Source: Aquila chrysaetos chrysaetos (lineage: Eukaryota > Chordata > Aves > Accipitriformes > Accipitridae). Taken from it: a stretch of DNA of 64,000 nucleotides. This document shows positions 24,567 to 64,000 of the stretch, one piece after another (the first letter of the stretch is position 1; each line of letters opens with the position of its first letter). A program made the position numbers and the translations under genes. Below the pieces are notes generated by a model. The model did not search any database. It saw only the letters and a program-made list of their open reading frames with translations, and was not told where the DNA came from. The stretch spans positions 6,572,001 to 6,636,000 of the forward strand of contig NC_044010.1 of NCBI RefSeq assembly GCF_900496995.4, given 5' to 3'.

Positions 24567-24627
24567 AAACAAAAAACCAAGAAAAAAAATCCCACCCACA
24601 AAAACCACAAACCATCACCACCAAAAC
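24567..24627. repeat. A/C-rich low-complexity tract
   Basis: Mostly A and C on the plus strand, in the convergent intergenic region, probably in the ZDHHC23 3' UTR. Confidence 0.8.
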
Positions 24628-25370
24628 CTTGTGATTTCAGCTGAAGGTCAAGTCTGGACAATATTACAGTTGCAGGCTGATGAGGAACAAGTGGCATTCT
24701 TGCAGAGCACATTTAACACATTCATTCACCTGCCAGTGCAAGTCATCTACCCCAAAACCACACAGCTCCAACACATCCTCTCCCTACATACGCAGAGACT
24801 GAACTGTTCCTTGACTTCCTGGCTTGAGAAAACAGATCTACAGTCAGGAAGCTCCACAGTGACTGGGTTGAGAGGAGACAGGATCGCTACATTATTAGCA
24901 ACACAACCGACCAAGATGCTACCTACCAAAAAAGCTGTTAGCAGAATTGCTTACTGTCCCACAGACTCCCTTCTCCCACAGAGGGAGAGACAAAGGTGGT
25001 TTCCATAAAGCTACAGTAACACCAGACAGCACTCTTGTTTTCCCCTCAGAGTCCACTGTTACATGTTGCTTCAAAACATCTCCTTCTTACTTGGTATATT
25101 TACCTGCTGTCTCATGCCACAACCCATAATCAGAGCAGAAACACTTTGAGGGAAATGAGCCAAGCCTTCAAACCAACACAGACCCAGCCTGCAGAAAGAA
25201 CAACGAGATCGAAGATGACAGTGTCTTCTCACCCAGTCAGACAGATGGGGATGTACTAACAACCGTAGGGGTCAAGAGGTGAAGGGATCTTACAAAGCCC
25301 TACAGGAATGTTGCTCACAAAGGCACTTAATACAAGCATGTATACAGCTGGATGGAACAGAAGATAGAGA

Positions 25371-25390
25371 AAATAAATAAATAAATAAAT
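25371..25390. repeat. (AAAT)5 microsatellite
   Basis: Five tetranucleotide units, about 550 bases past the ZDHHC23 stop, in its likely 3' UTR. Confidence 0.9.
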
Positions 25391-25937
25391 GCACCAGAGA
25401 GGAGGGAGCTGCTCAGTGACTGCCTAGACAGTCTCTTTTAGCCAAACAGCCTGGCTTCTACAGTGGTCCATCTGTTACCTGTATCAAAAGTCCACCTTCC
25501 TGACATCTCTGAAATGTCGCACGTAGGTACAAGCCATGGATTCCTTAACCTTTGCAGGAATCAATGCACGCTCTGAAGTCCAGCTGCAGGTTCCTCTTGA
25601 TGCCAGGGTTCGCACGTAACAAAAACTCAAGTTCTCAAAACCTTGTGCTCTTCTTCCTGTTGAGCTGAGCTGCACAGAGTTTCCCACAGTGGAAAAAGCC
25701 AGCAGGCTCCTTCTCTCCGGGTTTGTGCATATGGCTTACCGCTTTCTGCATCCTATTGCTGGCTGACAGCACACGAAGAACCATTCTGCCTGGGAAAGCC
25801 TCTGATGTTGTCAGTCACGGGACAGGCAGCCCCAACACCGACCACGAAGGAAAGGTGTGGGAGAAGGGAGTCCTAGTGGAAGGGGCCGTTCCCCTGCTAA
25901 AGAAAGTCAGTCAACATCATCTGCAGAAAGAGGGGTG

Positions 25938-26205
25938 TCACACGATGTCTTCAGCAGAGCGCTGTGGAGGAGAAGACCCTAGGCTCAAGAAATGGCCCCA
26001 GTTGCATAGGAAACCCCTGTTATACTGGCCAGTGTCTATCACTAACCCACCCAGGAGCCTGCGCCCAGTGTTGTCCCGCAGAGCCAGCCGAGCTTCCCTC
26101 TCGGTCACGTTGTAGCTGATGTTCAACAGCTGGATAAGAAGGATGTATCCCATGCCAGCTGTTACAATGGCACAGTACCACACACAGGTGAACGACAGAG
26201 CAGAG
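25938..26205 (-). CDS. ZDHHC23: ZDHHC23 coding exon 4 with PDZ-ligand C-terminus
   Basis: The acceptor is CCTGCTGCCAG; the stop TGA is at 25940-25938. It encodes transmembrane helix 6 ([20 protein letters not shown]), [20 protein letters not shown], and a tail ending [11 protein letters not shown]. The last residues EDIV form the PDZ ligand known in mammalian ZDHHC23. Confidence 0.95.
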
Positions 26206-29115
26206 CTGGCAGCAGGGAAAAAGATGGGAAGGAAGCCATTTAGTTTTGGAGCAGCTGCTTTAGAGTGACTTTCCCTGGTAATCACTACCCTTTCAAATCC
26301 CTGTCTACATCTGCCACAGTGATCTCAGTTTGGTGCTTTCATCAGATAATCCTTAAAGGCTTTCTCAAAATTAAAGCTTCAGGGCTTACTTAATGAGAGC
26401 TTTTAGAGCTACCAGAGCTACTCTTGCACATTGCTATCACGCTACCTAGCTCTTTACTCTTACTGTTGTAAAGGCACTCGGTCTTTATTTAAGGACGCGA
26501 TGATGCTCACACTAGATAGATCATGAAATGGAGTACAGAAGAAGGTGGAGTCACTTGTGCTAGCGTACTCTGCCCATCAATGGTAGCGCCAGTCTCTGAA
26601 CTCACGTCCAACACTTTTTGCCACCCTTCCTGCCAGACAAGGCATATTAACGCTGTCTGTTCTGAGCACATAACTCAGAAGAACAGTCACTAGATAAACA
26701 GTGAGGGATGAGAGGGAGAGACAGCACGCAGATTCCAGATTGTCAGGCCATTACCTGCATCTGGAGGCAAACATATTCAAGGTGTATCTATATAGGACAC
26801 AATAAATAAAGACTTCAAATCCCAGCTCCTCCAACAACTTTTTCCAAATAAATGGTGAGCTCCCTCTGAGTCTCAGGCTCCCCACCTTGGCAAAAGCAGT
26901 AACGCATCCCTGCTTTCCACAGCTTTTTAGGGAGCACTTTTTGGTCAGGTTTGACAGCCAACAGCACTGGCCTAGAGCACAGAATGAGGAACACGAGCTA
27001 AGCTGCCTGACCAAGCCCATTCCCACCCCAGCTCTCTCCCAGACAGACGTCTCACCTGTAGTCGGAATAGGCCCCGGGGCAGTAGAACAATGCCACAAAC
27101 GGAGTTCGTCCCCTACAGATGGTGTGCAAGGTCAACGTAATCCCATATACAGAGGTGAGCATGAAGAAGGAGAGTGCAAGGATGAATGCTTGGTGGTTCT
27201 GCTCCCCTACACAGCTGTTAATCCTCCAAAAGGAAAGAAGAGATTACTTTACTTAAAAAGAAAAGAAACAGTTTTTTCTTTCCTCTTCCCTCCCCCAGCT
27301 ATCAGAGAACCTCATTTCCAAGGTGCTTCTATACAACACAGGCTAAGAACTTTGAAACATGTTCAGAGAAGCTTTATAGCTTTTTATAGAAAGGTTATAG
27401 GCACAAGTCAATAGACAAGTAGGGTAATGGTGGTAGATCGCTTGCCTCAAACTTTAGCAAGTGTAGTATCCTTTGCTGAAACAGATCTATACCCTACTGC
27501 TCCTTGGTTTCAGTACTGCATGCACACAAGCACCTTTGGGTTCCCTTGCCCCAGGAAAGCACTACTGCAAGTTAACTGAAGGATTGCTAGTGCTCCACAG
27601 ACCAAATTTAAAAAAAAAAACAAACCCAAACCAACCCCCCCCCTCCAAATCCCCCCAGTCAAAAAAACCAAAAAAAATACCCCCCCCAGATGAAAACCAG
27701 TAAAGAACCAAAGGCAATTCTGAAGTGTGCTGTAAAAGTTAACAGCTATCAGGTCAACCCACTTACAGTAAAGTTTAAATTGTTCTTTACAACGGTAAGT
27801 ACAAATTTACTGTTTTAAAGAACGCCACCAGGTCTTGCACATAACAAAAGCAACCCCATTTGACAGAGTCTGTAAAAAAAGAAGCTCACTTAAAAAGGGG
27901 CAGGGCGGGGGCAGAGAGAACAGACAGTAGCCTCAGCAGCGCAAAACCTACCAGACACAGTGATGGTCCAGTCTCCTTACACACCTGCCGCAAAGCCGGC
28001 AGTGCCCTGCTCGGGCTGGTCTGACCAGCTGGCATTTAGTGCACCAGTCCTTTTTCACACCTTCTGGCTCCCCAGCTGACATCCTGGAATAGCCTTTGGC
28101 CTCCCCGTTCACAGCACGGCCGCTGGCAGTTCCTGACACGGTGACGCCACGGAGCCCGTTGGAGCTCCCTCTAACACTCTTGTTGGGCAAACCCTGGTGC
28201 GATGACTTCTCGTTGCTTGCTGGGATGGGAAGGTAGCCAGGGTCTGTCTTGGCTCGAGACAGGGCCGCAAGCATAAGAATTAACCCGCAGGTGAGAGCGA
28301 CCACTTGGGAATAGCCCACGTGGCCTCGGGGAACCACCTCCTGGAGAAAGACATAGTACATGTAGCCCAAGGAGAAGAGCCCCAGGCTCAAGAAGAAGAG
28401 AGTCCGTTCCTTCCTCCTGTGGGTGAGGTAGTAATACCACAGCACCAGCACGGGCAGAGACGTCAGGATGACGAGACCCAGCAGGAAGTGCAGAGCGGCA
28501 ACGTGGAGCAAGACGGGCAGCAGAACGAGAGGCGGCACGAGGCTGACATTGATCTTCACGGCCCCCGCGAACCAAGGGACCCGCACCCGGTCCGCGACGG
28601 TGTCGGCAATTCTTTCCAGAGTTCCCGGCGCCAGGGATTTGCACGTCAGCCACCTGTTAGGGGGGAAAGCACAGACGCCGGCTAGCAGGCGGGCAAGCCC
28701 AGGCCCTTCCCCTGCCTCGTCCCGCTCCGGCGGCCGGTGCCGGGGCGGCCCCCGCCCGCCTCTTCCCCCGTCCCTCTCTGCCGTCGAGCTTCCCGAGAAG
28801 CGGCGCGCAGCTCCCCTCCCCTCAGGGCGGCAGCCCCGCGGGGGGCACCGGCTAGCCCACGGGGCTTCCCGTGAGGCGAGGGGGGCGGACACCCACAGCC
28901 GTCCCCCGTCCCCGCCGCCGGGAGTGGGGGGGTGTCTCGCAGCCGGCCCGCTCGCCGGGCGGCGGCGGCCGGTCAGGCGGAGGGGGGGGGGGGTGTCGGA
29001 GCCGTTACCTCTCGCAGCCCTCGTCCAGGTCCTCGCAGTCGCAGCAGCACGCCGCCAGGTGGTTCCTCCGGCCCCTCCGGTCCACGTACTCGCAGCAGCA
29101 GAGGGGCTCCTCCAT
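25938..29115 (-). CDS. ZDHHC23: ZDHHC23, DHHC-type S-palmitoyltransferase (complete, 4 coding exons)
   Basis: Four exons splice in phase to 414 residues (human about 409). ZDHHC enzymes autoacylate the DHHC Cys with palmitoyl-CoA and pass the acyl group to protein Cys thiols at membranes. The protein has an N-terminal Cys-rich block ([25 protein letters not shown]), about four membrane segments at residues 70-170, and the zinc-binding Cys-rich domain from about 238. In that domain the spacing is C-x2-C-x9-H-C-x2-C, followed by DHHC with catalytic Cys268. Two more membrane segments follow, then an NVTERE box (the TTxE-like position). It ends in AEDIV; ZDHHC23 (NIDD) is known to bind the nNOS PDZ domain through a C-terminal EDIV. 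All catalytic and zinc ligands seen are intact. The start ATG at 29115 has G at -3 and +4. The gene is tandem with GRAMD1C and convergent with CCDC191. Confidence 0.96.
26206..27055 (-). other. ZDHHC23 intron 3
   Basis: Lies between the CTACAG|GTGAGA donor and the CTGCTGCCAG acceptor. No repeat or RNA gene was recognised. Confidence 0.7.
27056..27223 (-). CDS. ZDHHC23: ZDHHC23 coding exon 3
   Basis: The acceptor is CCTTTTGGAG and the donor CTACAG|GTGAGA. It encodes [20 protein letters not shown], finishing the DHHC domain with its last Cys and the conserved Asn, then transmembrane helix 5 and a luminal loop with [11 protein letters not shown]. It ends at phase 2, completing Ser. Confidence 0.95.
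27224..27951 (-). other. ZDHHC23 intron 2
   Basis: Lies between the GTCTG|GTAGGT donor and the TTTTGGAG acceptor. It contains an A/C-only low-complexity tract at about 27609-27688. Confidence 0.7.
27609..27688. repeat. A/C-rich low-complexity tract
   Basis: A runs and C runs alternate on the plus strand with very few G or T. It lies in ZDHHC23 intron 2. Confidence 0.85.
27952..28653 (-). CDS. ZDHHC23: ZDHHC23 coding exon 2
   Basis: This 702-base exon has acceptor CCCCCTAACAG and donor GTCTG|GTAGGT. It encodes [10 protein letters not shown], about four transmembrane helices (one containing [18 protein letters not shown]; another [19 protein letters not shown]), a Ser/Gly-rich loop poorly conserved with mammals, and the DHHC domain up to HHCVW. 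It is GC-rich at its 5' end because the CpG island overlaps it. Confidence 0.96.
29009..29115 (-). CDS. ZDHHC23: ZDHHC23 coding exon 1
   Basis: ATG lies at 29115-29113 in a strong context (GGCGATGG). It encodes [20 protein letters not shown] and a second Cys cluster ending DLDEGCE. The donor is GAGAG|GTAACG at phase 2. The frame stays open upstream to another ATG at 29304, but that one has a weak context. Human ZDHHC23 has about 20 residues before EPLCCC, so the true N-terminus is uncertain. Confidence 0.9.
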
Positions 29116-29363
29116 CGCCGCCCGCCGCGCCCTTCCCCGCGACCCTCCCTCAGCCGCCGCCGGGCCGGGGACGCGTCCCTCACGGCAGCGCCGCCGCGGC
29201 AGCCGCCCGGCCCCGCCCCCGCCGCCAGCCGCAGGTGCCTCGCGCCCGCCGCCACCGCCTCCTCCACAGCGGCCCCGCCCCCTTCGGCGGAGCCCGGCCG
29301 CCATTGGCCGCCCGCGCCCCGAGCGTCTCCCGAACGCGGAGGTGTGCGGGCGGTGAGGGGACA

Positions 29364-29381
29364 CCCCCCCCCCCCCCCCCC
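29364..29381. repeat. C(18) homopolymer in the ZDHHC23 CpG island
   Basis: Eighteen C residues about 250 bases upstream of the ZDHHC23 ATG. Length is likely to vary between reads or individuals. Confidence 0.9.
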
Positions 29382-29640
29382 ACTCACCCGCCCCGGGCCC
29401 ATCCACCTGACGGCGGAATGGCCCAATGCCTGCCCGGCGGGGGCGGGGCTAGCCGTGACGCGGCCGTACCTGGCTTAAAGGGCCAGCGCAACAGGTGGCG
29501 GCCGCGGGAGGCGGGGGGGGACGGACTCCGCGGGGTCCCGCCGCCCCCAGCTCCCGCGGCTGGGGAGAGACCCCGAGCCAGCCCCGTCTCCCCTGGGCAG
29601 ACGGGGGAAGCAAGGCTGACCAGCTTTGCCGTTCCCCAGG

Positions 29641-30509
29641 GCTGGACACGCGTGGCTGGGAAAGTTTCGCCACCCGGCACAGCCCACGTGCATGTTTAAA
29701 TCTTGCCCGTGGAGTGTTTGGTCTCAGAACCCGGCTTTTTGGGACTCAAGCGCCCACACATCCCCTCGCCTACCCCGGGCTGCAAGCCAGGGGAGCATCA
29801 CTGCAAGGATTTGCACCGCTGCGAGACGGACTGAGCACCACAGCAGCCGCCACGGGTGTTGCCGTTTCCCTCGCTTTTTAATTTTTATTTCCATCTTCCT
29901 TCTCTCAACCTGCCTCGAAAAAGCTTGAAGCCAGAAGAAAAGGTGTTTCATCGTCAGTGGGCACACTATGCTAAAGAACTAAAGAGCAGCCCTCGACGGA
30001 GGGAAAATACCGAGGGCTGAAATTTTTCTGGGAGAGCTAGAAACATATGGCAGAAGGCAGACTGCCAAAGCTCGCAGCATGCAAGAGATTTAGCAAAGAG
30101 GTATCAAGCGCTTTCCCGTTAAGATTAATTAACTAAAAAATATTAATCCCTAAAGATGGTGAGTTGTTTTACAAGGTCCCCATAGCTAAAAAAAGCATAT
30201 GAAGATTCTGTGGCTACAAAACCACGACTTGTTCTTTTTCGTCCAAAACACTCTTCACTGACGGTCATTTTTTAAGATGACAGAAAAAGCTGCAATTTCA
30301 TTAAAGACAAGTCCAGCTCTCTGCTGAGGGTGTCCTCCCCTCCTCCAAAATTTGCAGATCTGTTAACCAGCAGTACAACTGCCGTCGCTCACTCACCGTG
30401 GGGTTTGAGAGCTCTGCACTGTTTGTAAGCAAGACTCCCCAAGGCTGGCAGGAGGGACAGATCGCCAGGCTACAGGAACGCAGAACCCAACTTACTTCTT
30501 CCAGAAACC
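29641..30509. other. Spacer between the ZDHHC23 promoter island and the GRAMD1C 3' end
   Basis: Under 1 kb of falling GC content with no coding potential I can support. The end of GRAMD1C and the promoter of the next gene on the same strand are thus very close. Confidence 0.6.
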
Positions 30510-30515
30510 TTTATT
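30510..30515 (-). terminator. Candidate GRAMD1C poly(A) signal
   Basis: AATAAA on the minus strand, 122 bases past the GRAMD1C stop codon. It is the nearest canonical hexamer and would give a short 3' UTR. Another AATAAA occurs at 29889-29884, just upstream of the ZDHHC23 promoter island. Confidence 0.5.
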
Positions 30516-30636
30516 CCGTGCAGCTTTTGAGCCAAATAGTAAAGAGTCCGAAGGTGACAGTTACAGTCCCCACCCCACAAGTCCTCACACACACATCTGT
30601 TCTTCCAACATCTTGAACGGAAAGCTGATGTGGGTA

Positions 30637-62257
<31,621 letters not shown>

Positions 62258-64000
62258 CTATGTATAGAGAGCAAGAGCAAGTTTACTCACTTATTGCAGT
62301 TCAGTTGACCCAAACCTGTTAACTTAAAATGAGATAAGGGTATTACAATACAAATAAAAAGCCATTTCTTTCACTCTTCAAAAGTCTGAGAAGGTAGACT
62401 TGCACTGGGTTGCATCCAGACCATTGCTCTGGAAACACCCCAACGCCAGAGCTGATGGAAGTATCTTTGTGAGGCCAGCACTCCATGTATCAACCCCCTG
62501 CGCGTTATCCTATATTTTCAGAGAAGGGGTATCAGGCAAGATCAGGAGTACATGGGAGAATTATTCGTAAGTCAAACTTCAAAGCGCCTGAACAACAGAA
62601 TACACAAACATTTTATAGTATAACAGATTATACTGTCAACTCCTACATAACAGTAGTTCATATGTTGTAGTAAGAAAATAACTTTCCACTAAACAGATCC
62701 TATCACTAGCTAAAACTATCTGCAGAGTGAGACACTAAAAGGCAGCTTGAAGCTATCCAGTACTTCAGGGAGGGGATATTTTCAGAAGCTGACTGCCATT
62801 TTTATTTTGATACTGCTTCAGGCTGAAACATCCCTATTGAGAAACAGGCTTCATCTAGAATGCAATTACCCATCATCAGATACCTGCTAATTAAGAACAA
62901 GAGCAGAGGATTTGGTTGCACTTTTTAAAAACCTCTCAGAGAACTTTCATAATTTCAGAGCCTGAAGATTCAAACAAAAGGAATTTTCAGAGGTACTACT
63001 GCTAGAAAGTTAAGACAGACCACTTTTGGAAGCTCCAACCTAAAGAAGATACCTATGTATAGAAAATACCCAGAATGTACCTATTCCTGCAGGTTGTTAA
63101 TGATTTTAACTTTTGATACCTCTAAGAGTTTTGTTATTTTGAAAAGCATTGTATCTAGTATTGTCTGAGCCAGAATTTTGATTTCGTGTACAACAAGAAG
63201 ATGAACACAGTTCTTGTTCAAGTACCAAGAGGTTCAGGAATCCCTCACCATCCTAACTTCAAGGTAAGTCTGCATCTACAGAAGCTTGTATTAGTATTTT
63301 TAAAATTCTCTTGGGTTTTTGCCTCAAATAATCAAGTGGAAATAGAGTTTCTTGCAACAAGCATGAGGCACGTATACAAGCCCTTGAGACATAACTGCAA
63401 ACAGAATTAAATAAACTTAAAGAAGTCTAAACCAACAAGTTGTAAGTGCATATTTAAAGAGAAGTCAGATACCAAAATGCTGGGAGAGCAGGGAGACGGA
63501 ATGCACCAGGAGTTTGAGGTTAAGGACTTGAGGAAAGCATTACCAAGAAGTTTGCATCCAACTTCTATGTTTGGGGAAGGGAAGGAGAGAGATTCAGACC
63601 TATAAATATTGGAGCACTGGGGAAGTGATGAGCAACACCACCATGACCTACCTACACAAAAGAAAATATTAAAAAAAAAAAAAAAAAAAAAGGAGATACT
63701 AGCATTTCTCCTTCTAAGTTTTCAGATCCAGTAACTTAAGATGCTGCTTGTAAACAACATTTTCAGACAAATTAAAGTTATTGGCACTTCTTTAAACTCC
63801 CATTTTGAAAGTCTGAGTCATTTCTCTTTCATTATAAGAAAATAATTATATTTCATATAGTCTTTAAATACAGAGCTCATTACAGTGGAATAGTCGCTTC
63901 TTTTTTGAACAGCTAAGTTAAGAACAGGAGCAGTTACAGTTCTTTTAATGAACAGCAGCAAGTAATTGCTTTTTCGAGCACTGTAAAGCCTGTGATAAGT
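62258..64000 (-). other. GRAMD1C intron, right edge
   Basis: Upstream of the first visible GRAM exon. I looked for the exon encoding the start of the GRAM domain, which must end in a phase-1 G, and did not find it. A 21-base A run lies at 63671-63691. Confidence 0.6.
63671..63691. repeat. A(21) tract
   Basis: Twenty-one A residues in the GRAMD1C intron at the right edge. Confidence 0.95.

Larger units (their letters stand above)
16983..25937. other. Convergent intergenic region and 3' UTRs of CCDC191 and ZDHHC23
   Basis: Nine kilobases without a supportable coding exon. It probably includes the CCDC191 3' UTR (to about 18.2 kb if the AATAAA at 18164 is used) and a long ZDHHC23 3' UTR (down to about 21.4 kb). 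Simple repeats lie at 21495-21517 and 25371-25390, and A/C-rich tracts at 21577-21613 and 24567-24627. Short ORFs on both strands have no recognisable domain. Confidence 0.55.
28660..29640 (-). promoter_or_regulatory. CpG island promoter of ZDHHC23
   Basis: A very GC- and CpG-rich block spans exon 1 and the start of exon 2. Upstream of the ATG are GC boxes (CCCCGCCCCC on + at 29211-29220 and 29273-29282; GGGGCGGGGC at 29440-29449), an inverted CCAAT (ATTGG on +) at 29303-29307, and a TGACG half-site at 29456-29460. No TATA box was seen. It is a typical broad housekeeping-type promoter. Confidence 0.8.

Noticed and set aside
28468-29699. Long plus-strand open frames (up to 336 codons) over the ZDHHC23 5' region
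   Set aside because: They are antisense shadows of ZDHHC23 exons and CpG-island sequence, where stops are rare. The translations are Pro/Arg/Ser low complexity.

Overview
The window looks like bird (sauropsid) nuclear DNA. Three vertebrate multi-exon genes with GT-AG introns are readable. Two CpG islands are present. One old CR1 LINE fragment (about 38.8-39.3 kb), typical of birds and other reptiles, sits in an intron. Introns are small to moderate and contain poly-A/T and A/C-rich low-complexity tracts. No bacterial, viral or CRISPR-like feature was seen.

Layout. (1) 1.4-17.0 kb, + strand: the last 14 readable coding exons of CCDC191 (KIAA1407), a coiled-coil protein with SFI1-like tryptophan repeats; its first exons lie left of the window. 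(2) 17.0-25.9 kb: no coding exon; this is where CCDC191 and ZDHHC23 converge, so it probably holds their 3' UTRs. (3) 25.9-29.1 kb, - strand: all four coding exons of ZDHHC23, a DHHC palmitoyltransferase, with its CpG-island promoter at about 28.7-29.6 kb. (4) 30.6-62.3 kb, - strand: 15 coding exons of GRAMD1C (Aster-C), an ER-anchored cholesterol-transfer protein; its first exons lie right of the window. A second CpG island at 53.5-54.0 kb sits inside GRAMD1C, just upstream of the exon after the GRAM domain. It is a good candidate for an internal promoter.

The gene order and orientations (CCDC191 convergent with ZDHHC23, which is tandem with GRAMD1C) match, as I recall it, human 3q13.31 read in the opposite direction. 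The exon phases join without a break across all three genes, so the models are internally consistent: CCDC191 822 readable residues, ZDHHC23 414 residues, GRAMD1C 575 readable residues. The genes share a neighbourhood but no known common pathway: ZDHHC23 and GRAMD1C are both membrane proteins, while CCDC191 resembles centrosome/cilium scaffold proteins only by its repeats.

I did not find an obviously undescribed biological system. The most interesting points are the internal GRAMD1C CpG island with a matching downstream start Met, a fully open CCDC191 intron whose only in-frame stop is formed by the 3' splice-site TAG, the SFI1-like repeat architecture of CCDC191, and strand-biased A/C-only tracts.
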